DNA from: Buddleja alternifolia
Lineage: Eukaryota > Streptophyta > Magnoliopsida > Lamiales > Scrophulariaceae
Direction of reading: 5' to 3'
Assembly: GCA_019426215.1 (NCBI GenBank)
Contig: CM033392.1
Span: forward strand, 36,628,980-36,692,979
Length of the DNA stretch: 64,000 nt
The notes beneath the pieces were generated by a model, which searched no databases, was not told where the DNA came from, and was given only the letters and a program-made list of their open reading frames with translations. Positions 47,700 to 59,249 of the stretch are shown piece by piece. The position numbers and the translations under genes are program-made. Within the stretch, counting starts at the first letter, position 1, and every line of letters starts with the position of its first letter.

Positions 47700-47900
47700 T
47701 TTTGAGGAGGTTCCTCAATTTACACACACACACACACACACCTAACTAAAAAACACCAATTCCATCAAAGTTTCACACTAAAATTAGGTTACTCATTCAC
47801 TCCTAGTACTTTAGGGTTGTTTACGGAGTCACAAATACTAGAAGAAAGAAATGAGTCACCCATTGCCTATCTATCATGACTCTGTGCCCATTGGGCCATG
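47700..47900 (-). promoter_or_regulatory. Probable promoter and 5' UTR of the host gene
   Basis: Read on the minus strand, an AACCCTAA telo-box core lies at 47811-47818, about 110 bases before the ATG. A site II core TGGGCC (plus strand 47892-47897) and its near-palindromic partner TGGGCA on the minus strand (47885-47890) lie about 190 bases before it. Telo-box plus site II is a known pairing in plant promoters of ribosomal and growth-linked genes. A (GT)n microsatellite (47723-47742) lies in the likely 5' UTR. No strong TATA box. Confidence 0.45.
47723..47742. repeat. (AC)n microsatellite
   Basis: Ten AC units in the likely 5' UTR of the host gene. Confidence 0.9.
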
Positions 47901-49011
47901 GCCTTATGTAGCTTTTACTAAAGCTTACAAAATTTTTCCACAACTTATTGTGAAATTGCTTTCTAACTAATACAAAAACTAGTCGTAGAAGCGCGACAAA
48001 GCACCTCCGATTACTAATTATGTATATATTAATAATAAAAAGTTAATTTATTTATTGTTAAACTGTAAAATTAAAAGAGATGATTTAATTTTATAATTAT
48101 TATCGAAAAATTTCTTTATATGAATATCAAATCATATTAATTTAATTTTAAATGCAAAGTACATGATTGGTAAACTTAGTAACACGACTATCAAAAAATA
48201 AAATGAGTGACAACTATCACCAATAAGAAAAAGAAATATAAAAACTTGGTTCTTTATTTGAACTCAAATTATGATGATCACGATCATATCTTGGATTTTA
48301 ATATTTAAATTTTTTAGAAAACAATATTCTTTCAAATTTGATTAAAAAAGTTATAATACTTGCTTGTGCGAAATAATTGAGTTCAAATAGACTATCCACG
48401 GGCCACGAGTGTGCTTACTTGGTGAGCGAATATTACCAAGATCTAGGACCAAATTCTAAAGGATTCACGTCAATTTACATTACACCTGACCGGAACCCAG
48501 CCCTATCATGGATCCTATAAGTATGAGAATCAGGCCTGCTGACTCTACTCGAACCTTTGGATCGGGTTAATTAACGATCTGTTAGATATAATTAATAAAA
48601 ATGTTATATATTTTGACCATGATTAATAAAAATTTCAAGTTTAAAATAACTCAACCAATAAACAATTAATCCTTCAAATATTATCATTGAATAAGTATTT
48701 TTCAATATAATTAACAAAAAAATATAATATATTGTTAGATAATAGTTATTTTATTATAGTTAAATAATTGTTTAATCAATAATCATTTAATTTACCTAGA
48801 ATTACTCAAAAAAATACTTAATTGATTGCTTAATTAAGTATATATTTTAGTATTTGTAATTAAATGATAATTTTTACATTAGCTAACTAATTATTTGAAT
48901 GTTTAAGGTAATTAAAATTGATTATTTATTAAGATTTCATTAATTTTCTTTTAGTTGGAACTATAACATCTAACTAGAGTTATCATAATTTTTTTTAAAA
49001 TAAGCTAAAAC
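47901..49011. other. AT-rich intergenic DNA
   Basis: No ORF, element ends or RNA gene recognised. Confidence 0.5.
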
Positions 49012-49617
49012 TGTTAAGAAATTTCTTGTTAGATGATTGGATGATGACAAGTAGGATTTATGTTAAACACCAAAATTATGTAAGTTTAAATTTCATTAGA
49101 AATTTTGTACAGGCTTTGAGTGTTAGATTTGTACAAGATTTTTTTTTTTATTTTTATTCTAAATTGTTAGGCTAATTATCTTATAGACTGAGCGTCTGAT
49201 AGTAGTCAGAGTGAATCTATCATACGTCAAATCTGAAGATCAAGCATCCGAAGTCTGAATGAAGATGAAGATCTCTAAAGCAATTATCTGAGCGTCAAGC
49301 TATTCTATGTGTTGATGTAAAGATAAAAGCCAAAAGGATCATTCAACCTTGAATGAGCGTCTATCAGATTTCACCTGAATTTACCCCTAAGACTACAAAG
49401 AGTTAAATGCATTACTGTTGAAGCATTAATGTCCAACAGGCATTAAATTTAAATACATTAAATGCTGATAAGAGTATTAAATGTGATATGCACTCCAGGA
49501 CGTATGGAGAAGCCTTTCTATTGGACTGTCAAACCTAGAGAGTCTGCGACACCAACTTTTGTAGCAGAATTTCAGGGATATAAGACATAAAGCTGTCTAC
49601 TCGCGAAAGTGAAAGAC
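49012..49617 (+). repeat. Sirevirus-like LTR fragment (5' 600 bp)
   Basis: Begins TGTTAAGAAATTTCTTG and follows the LTR at 3053 to about base 600, then stops where the minus-strand copia LTR begins (49618). The remainder of this LTR is not found at the other side of the copia element. Confidence 0.75.
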
Positions 49618-50137
49618 TGTTGTGAATCGTTCTAGCGGGTTAAAAAAAAAATTGATTCACAATCCAACATACAATTCGTGCTTTTGAAATATTTATACAC
49701 ACAAAAAGATGAATTATAAAGGTTTAGGTAATCTAATTAACTTTTTGACGATTTAATTCAAGCCTAGCTCTCTTTATAAGCAACGGATCGTTCCTTCATC
49801 TAGATTATCACGCAAAGATGATCTTCGTCTTGACGCTCCAATCTCCTCACTTATGCCGGGGGTGGATGGCTAGGGTTTATGGGAGGGAGAGAATTTTTTT
49901 GTTTTACTTCTTTTTCTCACTAAGATAAAAAGTATGTGTGTTGTTATGATTTTTAATTAACCATCAAGTGTTAAAATAAAAATCACACCCATGACTAGCA
50001 TAGGAGGGGGCAGCCGAAGTGGCCTTAGGGATGGGGTCACTGGGCCTCATCCAATTTCAAGCCCAATGTTAAATATTTAATTATAATCCAAGTACAATCC
50101 AATTGACAATTAATTAAATACTTTACTTTTTTAATTA

Positions 50138-51874
50138 CACTAGTACAGAAAAGGCCTGTTACAGCGGTTTGTTTTTGCCAATTACAGCGGTTTTTAACCG
50201 CTGTAATAGGTACCGCTGTAATTGGTTCAGGCCAATTACAGCGGTTAAAAACCGTTGTAATAGATACCTATTACAGTGGTTATTTTTATAACCGCTGTAA
50301 TAGGTATACCCTATTACAGCGGTTATTTTTATAACCGCTGTAATAGGTATACCCTATTACAGCGGTTATACAAATAACCGCTATAAAAAAAAAAAAAAAA
50401 TATTTTAAGGGGCCTATTACAGCGGTTTAGGAAAAAACCGCTGTAATAGTGTAGCCTATTACAGCGGTTGTTTCCAAAACCGCTGTAATAGTGCCCTGAA
50501 ATTTAAAAAAAAAAAAATTTTTGACTATGTCGGAATGACACGAAATTCGTACGGTCATAGCGAAACGGCATTCCGAACAAAACGCAAGACAATGTCTTGC
50601 GATCTCTTGATTTTAGCTATCCGAGATCGTTTAAGGCCTCAAATACGCATTTTATTATAAAAATACGTATTTTTGTAATAACACGCGTATTTGAGGCCTT
50701 AAACGATCTCGGATGGCTAAAATCACGAGAGCGCGTTGCGTTTCGTTCGGAATGCCGTTTCGCTATGACCGTGCGAATTTCGTGTCATTCCGACACGGTC
50801 AAATTATAAACGAAAAATATTTTCGTAAATACACAAATATACATACACATACACAAATATACATATACACCCACATATACACAAAATAAATATACTCACA
50901 CATACACAAATATACATACACCCATATATATAGGTGGTGTCGGCGGCGTTGATGGAGGTGGTAGTGTCGACGACGTTAGTGAGAAAGAAAGAGAGAGGAG
51001 GGAGAGAGGAGAGAGAGAGAGAGAGGAGTGAGAGATAAAGAGGAAATGAAGAAGATGAAATTTGAAATTTTAAATGAAGAAGAGAAAGAGGAGTGAGAGA
51101 TATAAAGAGGATTTTTATTTTCGGTCAAAGCCTATTATAGCGGTTCTTTGAATAACCGCTGTAAAGGTCCGGAAAGTTTTGGGCGGGAAAAATGGGGGGA
51201 AATTTTTTTTAAATATTTTGACCTATTACAGCGGTTCTTCAAAGAACCGCTGTAATAGGTCTTTGATTTTATTTTTTTAGGTCCGAAAAATTTTGGGCGG
51301 GAAAATTGGGGGGGAATTTTTTTTAAAATTTTTTGACCTGTTACAGCGGTTCGGTAGAGAACCGCTGTAACAGGGAACCCGTTACAGCGGTTCGCTACCG
51401 AACCGCTGTAACAGGTCAAAAAATTTAAAACAAAATTCCCCCCCAATATTCCCGCCCAAAATTTTTCGGAGTAAAAAAAAAAACTTTTTATAGCGGTTCG
51501 GAACCGAACCACTATAACTGGGCTAAAAAGTTTTTTTTTTTACTCCGAAAAATTTTGGGCGGGAAAATTTGGGGGGAATTTTTTAAATTTTTTTTTTTTT
51601 TTTGAAAATATACCTATTACAGCGGTTCTTTTCAGAACCGCTGTAATAGGTCGGATGCTATTACAGCGGTTCTGAAAAGAACCGCTGTAATAAGGATATT
51701 ACAGCGGTTCTTTTCAGAACCGCGGTAATAGCATCCGACCTATTACAGCGGTTCTGAAAAGAACCGCTGTAATAGGTATATTTTCAAAAAAAAAAAAAAA
51801 AAATTTAAAATTTTTTTTTACTATTACAGCGGTTCACATAAGAACCTCTGTAATAGACCATTTTTGTAGTAGTG
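50138..51874. mobile_element. Non-autonomous CACTA element
   Basis: 1737 bp, ends CACTAGTACAGAAAAGG and, reversed, CACTACTACAAAAATGG, 3-bp duplication TTA at 50135-50137 and 51875-51877. Both ends are packed with inverted and direct copies of TTACAGCGGTT (about 30 counting close variants), the expected subterminal transposase-binding repeats. The core holds a palindrome (50525-50798), an ACACATAC-rich tract (50820-50930) and a purine-rich tract (50985-51110). No transposase ORF. Confidence 0.92.
50525..50798. repeat. Near-perfect palindrome in the CACTA core
   Basis: Arms of roughly 115-120 bp around a short AT-rich centre, for example GGCCTCAAATACGC at about 50634 against GCGTATTTGAGGCC at about 50685, and TGTCGGAATGACACG against CGTGTCATTCCGACA. 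It could be a nested MITE or a locally duplicated segment. No ORF. Confidence 0.75.
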
Positions 51875-53359
51875 TTAATAGTATTTTGTTAATTCTAAAT
51901 TGATAATACTATTAATATTGATTGAATAAATATATTTAATTCTAATAATTAAATATATATATATATATATTATAATCAATATGTCTCATTCATTTAATAA
52001 TTTCCACTCTAAGTGAAATTACCAAAATACCCTTATGAAGTAAAACTCTTTTATTCTATCATCTTTATATAGCGCGACTCTCTAGGCTCGTCTTGATTTG
52101 CATTGGGAGGATTCCAAGGATATAGTTATCACCAAGCCAGTTCTATGAAGCTATACAGAAACTCAATCAAGTGCGAGATGAATACATCGTCATGAACCTT
52201 TAAGTTACAATTACCGTATGTGTATAAGCTCTTCACTGACGCAAACCGATCAAGTAAGACTCATGGAACGTCAGTCTCATATAACTTGATTATGTACTAT
52301 ATAATCATACCGATGTAAAATTACCAAACTGCCCTTAGTATCCAATGTAAGTCAGTTATAATTGCTTTGGCAAAGACTTTAATGTCACAACACCTATAAC
52401 GTACAGGTCGCTTCTCATTTACTTTCGTGATAGTGAATCCCTTATTGCCAGTCAACTTTCCACTGTCGAACGCATCAATTGAACCGTACTTCGAGGTCGA
52501 CCCCACCAAAGGGCGATTGGGCCTAACTACTCTAATAACTTATTCAATGGAACGAGCATAATATAAAAGACTCCTCAGGTCTAAAGCTCACTCAAACTAC
52601 CGCAACATGTAATCCTTATCATTGACAGTCACCGAGTAAAAATCCATATGCTAGGATTCCAACGAATCGTCTTCGAATATGTCAACCCCGTGTAATCATA
52701 TTCATGACACCAGCTCCCACTATCCAATCAGTGTAAGTTTAGCACTTTCTTGTCAAAACAAGTGTGATACCAATTGAACCTCAACGCCCAACTAAGATTC
52801 TTTAACTCGCGAACCATGTTTATAAGATCAAGCACTTAACTCCACCAGTGCTACTACTTATCAAATAAGTAGTGGTGAGTACACCTCGATCTTGAGGACC
52901 TATTTGTTCAATACATGTAATGCCACAATTAGATTTATAAGAACAAATTTAACGCCTTTCATTAATAATCAAAAGTGTTTATACAATATAAATAATATGC
53001 CTAATTAAATCTAATTTGTCAATGGCATAAAGGGCATAACACCTAACAATATCCCACTTGCACTTAATGCCAATTTCTATTGTATTTGATGCCCATCTTC
53101 TCAAGATGTTTCTCTAGCACCGTCGATGATAGAGGCTTAGTGAGTGGGTCAGCTACGTTTTTCGGTGAGGCTACTTTCTACACGACAATGTCGCCTCTTC
53201 CCATGATTTCTCAAATTATGTGATACCTTCTCTCTATGTGTTTCAATTTGTTGTGAGACCTTGGTTCTTTAGCCAATGCTGTTGTTCTATTGTTGTCATA
53301 CCATAATGGCAATGACATTTCCACGCTAGGAACCACTTAAATTTTAGCCATGAACTTTC

Positions 53360-55440
53360 TTATCTAAACAGCTTCGTTAGTTGCCTCAGAGGCAGCAATG
53401 CATTCAGCCTCGCATGTGGAGTTCGGAGTTGTGATTTGCTTGGAACTTTTTCGAGACACTACTCCACCATCCAAAGTGAATATAAACCCAGACGTAGATT
53501 TTCGATCATCCATATCAGACTGAAAGTCTGAGTCGGAATATCCATCTACTCTCATTTCTTCATTTTCGTATATCAGAACCATATCATTTGTTCTTCTAAG
53601 ATAAGGATAGTCTTCACAACTATCCAATGCTTCTCACCCGGGTTAGCTTGAAACCAACTAACTATACTCACAACGTAGGCTATGTCTGGTCTAGTGCATA
53701 ATATTGCATACATGAGGCTTCCCACTGCTGATGCATATGGGATTTTACTTATCTTAAGTCTGTCCTCATCCAATTCCAGACACATAGACTTAGAGAGATG
53801 TATTCCATATCCCATGGGTAAAAGTTATCTTTTAGAGTAACTCATTTCATATCTCTTGAGGACTTTCTCTAGGTAGAACACTTGAGAGAGGCCTAGCGTT
53901 TGATTCGCTCTATCACTATAAGTGCAAATTCCAAGAATGTAGGTTGCTTCTCCCAAGTTTTTCATGAAAAATGTGCTTGACAGCCATGCTTTGACTGATG
54001 TCAACGAGCCTATGTCATTCCCCATTAATGGTGTGTCATCCACATACAACACTAGGAATGTCAACTTGCTCCCACTAGACAATTTATAGACACACAGTTT
54101 GTCCTCATTCGTAATGAATCTATAAGATTTCACTTCTTGATCAAACCATTAATTCAAGCTCCGAGACGCCTTCGTAAGTCTATAGATGGACTTATTCAGC
54201 TCGCAAACCTTATGAGAATCTGCATCGGATATAAAACCTCTGGGTTGTTGCATATAAATATCCTCCTCGAGGTATCCATTTAAAAATACAATTTTCACAT
54301 CCATTTTCCAGATTTTAAAATCTAGGTTTGCTGTAATGGCGACAGGATTTCAATGGACTTGATCATTGCTATGGGTGAAAATGCCTCATAGTCAATGCCC
54401 TCCTTTTGACTATAACCTTTCGCGACAAGTCTGGCCTAATAGGTGTCTACCTTGCCATTCAGACCAATCTTTCTCTTATAGATCCACTTGTACCCTATCG
54501 GCTGTACACCCTCAGGGAGACCAGTAAGAGTCTAGACTTGGTTCGAATACATTGAATCCATCTCTGCTTTCATGGCTTCTAGCTATTTTGTAGAATCAAT
54601 ATCAGTCGCTGCTTGCTCGTAGTTAGAGGGATCATCTCCATGGCTTCCATTTGCCACAACAAACAAATATTGTTGTTCATGTAGATAACTATATCTCTCA
54701 CGCGGTTGACATACTCTACTAGAGTGTCACAGCGACAGTTGTGTCTTTTGAGTTTTAGGTTCAGTTCTTGGTAATTGAATAGGTATCTCTGAAGGGAATT
54801 CATTTTGTTCTTCTAATAGAATGAGTTTCCTACCTGCACCTCCTTCTCTAATGAACTCATCTTTGAGAAAGAATGCATGCAAAGCCATGATTATCCAATG
54901 ATCGTTTGGTAGGTAAAATAGGTATCTGATGGAGTCTGTGGAAAAATCTATAAATCGACCCTTTAGGGATCTTTCCTCTAGTTTCTCTACCTTAGTCTTC
55001 TAACATGTGCGGGGCAACCCCATATTCTTATGTACTTAGATTAGGTTTTTTTCCACACCAAAACTCATATAGTGTTTTGGGAACAGATTTCAAGGGACAC
55101 TTATTCAATATACGTACAGCTGTAATCAAAGCATACTCCCACAAGGAAATAGGCAAATAGGTATAGCTAAGCATAGATCTTGTCATATCCAATAAGGTAC
55201 GATTTCTACGTTCCACTTCTCCATTTAACTGTGAGGTTGCTAGAGGAGTAAGTTGTAACACTATGTCGTGTTCTTTTAAGAACTCCTCAAACTCAGCACT
55301 CATGTCTTCGCCACCACGAACTGATCGCAGTGCCTTAATACTGTGATTTTCAGTCATACTCTTGAATTCCTTGAACCATTCAAGTGCTTCATACTTATGT
55401 TTCATTAGGTACACGAGTCCATGTTGGGTTGGCAATCCCC
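53360..55440 (-). pseudogene. Copia pol remnants (integrase, RT, RNase H)
   Basis: Minus-strand pieces: integrase core about 55435-55028 (RSVRGGEDMSAEF; LNGEVERRNRTL, so the final Glu is kept but the second Asp position reads Val), RT about 54550-53825 with VLYVDDTPLMGND, the RT end at 53815-53573 (CTRPDIAYVVS) and RNase H at 53627-53364 (DGYSDSDFQSD; SKQITTPNSTCEAECIA). Stops and frameshifts separate them. Gag, zinc knuckle and protease are not visible. Domain order confirms copia. Confidence 0.85.
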
Positions 55441-56417
55441 GGGGTAGGTTAGCACAACGGAATTTAAAAATTTAGAACAACCTTGAAATAGGATTACATT
55501 GGCCGGTTTAATCGAGCTAGTTAAAATGAGAAAAACTATAATACGCGAAATACCTTTCGCGTTTTTTCCCTCGTACAAGTTTTTGGTATTGTCAACCCGA
55601 ATAAATACTCCCTTGACTCGATTCTTCAAAGAAACCGTAGGCCTCGCTTAGAATCCGAGCTCCATTTTTGTTCTTTGTATATTCAAGTGATCCAATCATC
55701 TCGCCTCTAAGATATATCCACACCTCCGCATAATTTCCAATAATTATATATATGGTGCTAGCCTATATAATTATTTTCGATCTAATCTAAGTTTATATAT
55801 GAAGGTAGGAATATATGTGAAAGGTTAATCTCAACACATGAGCAAAATCTTGTTAAGAAATATAGGGTGAGGGGTGAGTTTTACTTGAGAAAATATGGTG
55901 GCGCTCTCACACCACCACAAGCACGGGACGAAGGCACGCCTGCTGTGTGAATTTTTGCACAGCAGAGCTCCCACTGCCGCAATGCTTGTGTGGCGTCGCC
56001 TCCACGCCTCACGGCGGTTCTCCGTCATCCTAATTGTCGAATTTCCAGATCGAAGTTTCATGTCCCCAATCTTCAATCCTCGGTGAAACAGCGAAGCCTC
56101 AATTTTCAAATTCGAATCATCAAAACCCAATTCATATTCATGCCAAAAAACAAAATAAAATCCAGATTTATAAAAGCCCACTACAAATCACAGCAACAAA
56201 TCAAATTTGTTCACAAAGATTCAACAATTGAAGAGACTATCTTATGATAAGGAAAGATGAAAAACGAAACATCAAATTTTCAAATTTTTTCCAGACTTTC
56301 ATCTCCCTCTCTCTGTTTTTCGATCCACATATTAATTCCAAATTACCATACACAGAATATATGAATATCAAATAAACATATGAACGTGCACACAAAAATC
56401 AACGAAGCCATAAATTT
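55441..56417 (-). other. Leader region of the decayed copia element
   Basis: Non-coding between the primer site and surviving pol. It includes a GC-richer patch at 55895-56040. Short open frames on both strands here look accidental. Confidence 0.4.
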
Positions 56418-56430
56418 GGCTCTGATACAA
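56418..56430 (-). other. Primer-binding site
   Basis: Minus strand TTGTATCAGAGCC, one base off the initiator-Met site, next to the LTR stub starting at 56432. Confidence 0.7.
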
Positions 56431-56591
56431 CTGTTGGGAATCGATACCCGAAAACGCAACGGAATAAAATTTCAATTCGATTCCGAGCCATGGATCAATT
56501 TAGGTTTTCGTTGATTTCAATCGAAAAACGAGATAGAACAATTTACCTCTTTGTTCTTCGTTTCGTTTCTTGATCCACCGTCCACAGCAGC

Positions 56592-57370
56592 TGTTAGGAA
56601 TTTCATGTTACATGTTTTGATGATGACAAGATAGGATTTTATGTTAGACCCCAAATATAATGTAAGTTTCTGTTTTCATAGATCAATGTATAAGCGTTCG
56701 AAAGTTTGTAATTTTGATTAAGCTTGTAATTTTTATCTTTATAGATTTTAGACTAAGTATTAGATACCGAATCGCTAATAGAATTCTAGGTGAGTTTATT
56801 AGAGATGAAGTTGAAGATCAACGTCCGAAGTCAAATAAAGATGAAGAGTTGTTCTTAGGGACTGTCAAACGCTAAAGGACCATTTCAGGACTTATGGATC
56901 AAGCGCTCAAAACACTCCAGCGATCAATATCAGATTCACCTGAAATAAATCCTCAAGTCATGAAGGACTTAAATGCAATCATTCAATGGACATTTATTTC
57001 CAATGGGAAATAAATTTAAATGCATTAAATGTCTGATACGAGCATTAAATGTGATAAGCTATTATGACTTGTGGACAAGCCACCTTTTTTACTAAACTGT
57101 TAGAATTTCAAAGTTTATAGCTGCTCCTGTCCAATCGGAACCAACAGGATTCCAGGAATGTCAGAGAAGAGAAAAGGTAGAATCACGCGCCGCGTGAAAG
57201 GCACGCTCCAACATGTGTCCAACGGACATAATCCTGAGAAAATGCCTATACATACCTTACCTCCAGCAAACCCTAAATATATAGAGACATACGTACATGC
57301 ACAAGAAAACTTTGCTGAAATTCTCTTTCAAAGAAAAAGCTTAGAAGCTCCATAGCCAAAATTCTTCAAG
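56592..57370 (+). repeat. Sirevirus-like LTR, 5' half
   Basis: Starts TGTTAGGAATTTCATGTTAC and closely follows 57629 onward for about 780 bp, then breaks at about 57370 into internal-tail sequence. The rest of the LTR, primer site, gag, pol and env-position ORF are deleted. It still has a weak TATA-like CCTATACATA near 57245. Confidence 0.85.
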
Positions 57371-57628
57371 CTTTTTTTTTCGTTCTTTATATGTTGTCGT
57401 TATTTTAAATTCTTTACTCTCAGCACAATCATCTGTATATTTTGTTTGAAATTATATGAATGAATGATTGAACGCTGAAACACCTTGTTGAGGCTTATCT
57501 AACAACTAACTAACTTATCTATCTTTCTAACACTAACTTATATTTATTTGGGCTTTTCTTTAAAAACTCTTAAACTATAAAAGAGTTATAAGAGTTAAAG
57601 GTCTTGACATCATCAAAAAGGGGGAAAT
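57371..57628 (+). other. Internal 3' tail with polypurine tract
   Basis: Related to 2821-3052 upstream of the other LTR, and ending in AAAAAGGGGGAAAT (57615-57628), a good polypurine tract right before the next LTR. This marks 57629 as the 3' LTR of a deleted element. Confidence 0.75.
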
Positions 57629-59121
57629 TGTTAGGAATTTCATGTTAGAAGTTTTGATGATGACAAGATAGTATCGTATGTTAGACCCCAAATATAATGT
57701 AAGTTTCTGTTTTCATAGATCAATGTATAAGCGTTCGAAAGTTTGTAATTTTGATTAGGCTTGTAATTTTTATCTTTATAAATTTTAGACTAAGTATTAG
57801 ATACCGAATCGCCAATAGAATTCTAGGTGAGTCTATTAGATATGAAGTTGAAGATCAGCGTCCGAAGTCAAATAAAGATGAAGAGTTGTTCTTAGCGACT
57901 ATCAAACGCTAAAGGACCATTTCAGGACTTATGGATCAAATGCTCAAAAAACTCCAGCGATCAATATTAGATTCACCTGAAATAAATCCTTAAGTCATGA
58001 AGGACTTAAATGCAATCATTCAACGAACATTTATTTCCAACAGAAAATAAATTCAAATGCATTAAATGCCTGATAAGAGCATTAAATGTGATAAGCTATT
58101 ATGACTTGTGGAAAAGCCACCTTTTTTACTAGACTGTCAGAATTTCAGAGTTTATAATTGCTCCCGTCTAATCGGAACCAGCAGGATTTCAAAAATGTCA
58201 AAGAAGAGAAAAGGTAGAATCACGTGCCGCGTGAAAGGCACGCTCCTACATGTGTCCAACGAACATAATACCTTACCTCCAGCAAACGTTAAATATATAG
58301 ACATACGTACATGCACAAGAAAACCTTGCTGAAATTCTCTTTCAAAGAAAAAGCTTAGAAACTCCATAGCCAAAATTCTTCAAGATTTTTACATACATTC
58401 CAAACAGTCACAAATATCTCAAACTTCTTCCAAAGAAGAAATCTAAATTGTTACTGAGATATTCCAAGTTGTTTGATCTTTCCAAAAACAAACAAACCCT
58501 TGTGACAAAACCCTTAACCTTTCATCTGAGTGAGAAAGTTGTTGAAACCCCCTTACAGGCAGTATTTCTGTGTGAGAGAAGCTTGTAGAAGAAGATCTTC
58601 ATTGGTACTGAAATCTGTGTGATCAAGGAGCCCGAGATCATTTTCACCTCTTTACTATCTTGTAGAAGATTCTGTGTGATTCTTTGATAATCATCTTAGT
58701 GAATTTCCTTCAAGTGAAAAAGGAGAAGAAGGACGTAGCTGAGATTACATCACCCAGTGAACCTTACAATTTCTTGTGTCATTTACTTTTATTATTGTCT
58801 TGTTTTATATTATATTATTTTTTCTGAAAAAGACAAGCTAATCTGCTAAGCGACTATTTAACCAAAATGAATGCTAAAGCTTTAAAATCATTTCCGCTGT
58901 GCTAACCCTGATTAAGCGATCTAAGCGTTACACCAATTTGGTAAATTGCTAAAATCACTAAGTCTAAGTTATCTTTATTGAAGCGTCTGACCCAAGCGCT
59001 CAGCTTCCTAAGCGTTCTAATCTTTAAAAGTGATACGAATTTTTTTAAAGTCAAAAAAAGGACTTCGGGGTCTATTCAATCCCCCCTTCTAGACCCTTTC
59101 GTATGCCACTTAGGACCACCA
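57629..59121 (+). repeat. Sirevirus-like LTR shared by two elements
   Basis: TGTTAGGAATTTCATG to TAGGACCACCA, 1493 bp. Preceded by a polypurine tract (a 3' LTR sign) and followed by a primer site (a 5' LTR sign). A 21-bp deletion near 58268, compared with the copy at 56592, removes the TATA-like segment. Several AAGCG motifs cluster at 58915-59030. Confidence 0.88.
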
Positions 59122-59123
59122 AG

Positions 59124-59135
59124 TGGTATCAGAGC
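59124..59135 (+). other. Primer-binding site
   Basis: TGGTATCAGAGC, a perfect initiator-Met tRNA 3'-end complement, two bases after the LTR. Confidence 0.92.
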
Positions 59136-59249
59136 GGTTTGATTAGAAACCTAAGTGTTTCCGAGCGTAACTGCTTATTTAGATCCATTTTTCGAAACTT
59201 AGTCGCTTTAAAATTTTCTCTTAAACATTTCATTGTGGCTTTTAACAAA

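Larger units (their letters stand above)
49618..53048 (-). repeat. Copia 3' LTR, split by CACTA element
   Basis: Minus-strand start TGTTAGGTGTTATGCCC at 53048; end at 49618 (GAATCG..CAACA side). About 1.69 kb once the CACTA element and its duplication are removed. Related to the LTR at 6349-7980. Confidence 0.7.
49618..56591 (-). mobile_element. Decayed minus-strand copia element
   Basis: 3' LTR 49618-53048 (with a CACTA insertion), polypurine-like GCAAGTGGGATAT at 53049-53061, pol remnants 55440-53360, non-coding leader to the primer site at 56418-56430, and a 160-bp stub of the 5' LTR (56432-56591) cut by the Sirevirus LTR. The gag region is missing. AAGAC (49613-49617) would be one duplication copy; the partner is lost. 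Confidence 0.75.

Noticed and set aside
50138..51874. Regularly spaced short repeats resembling a CRISPR-like array
   Set aside because: Units occur in both orientations as hairpins with irregular spacing, inside CACTA ends with a TTA target duplication in plant DNA; explained as subterminal repeats.
55831..56247. Overlapping frames on both strands rich in Arg and Ser
   Set aside because: Located in the leader of the decayed copia element, no recognisable domain, both strands equally open.
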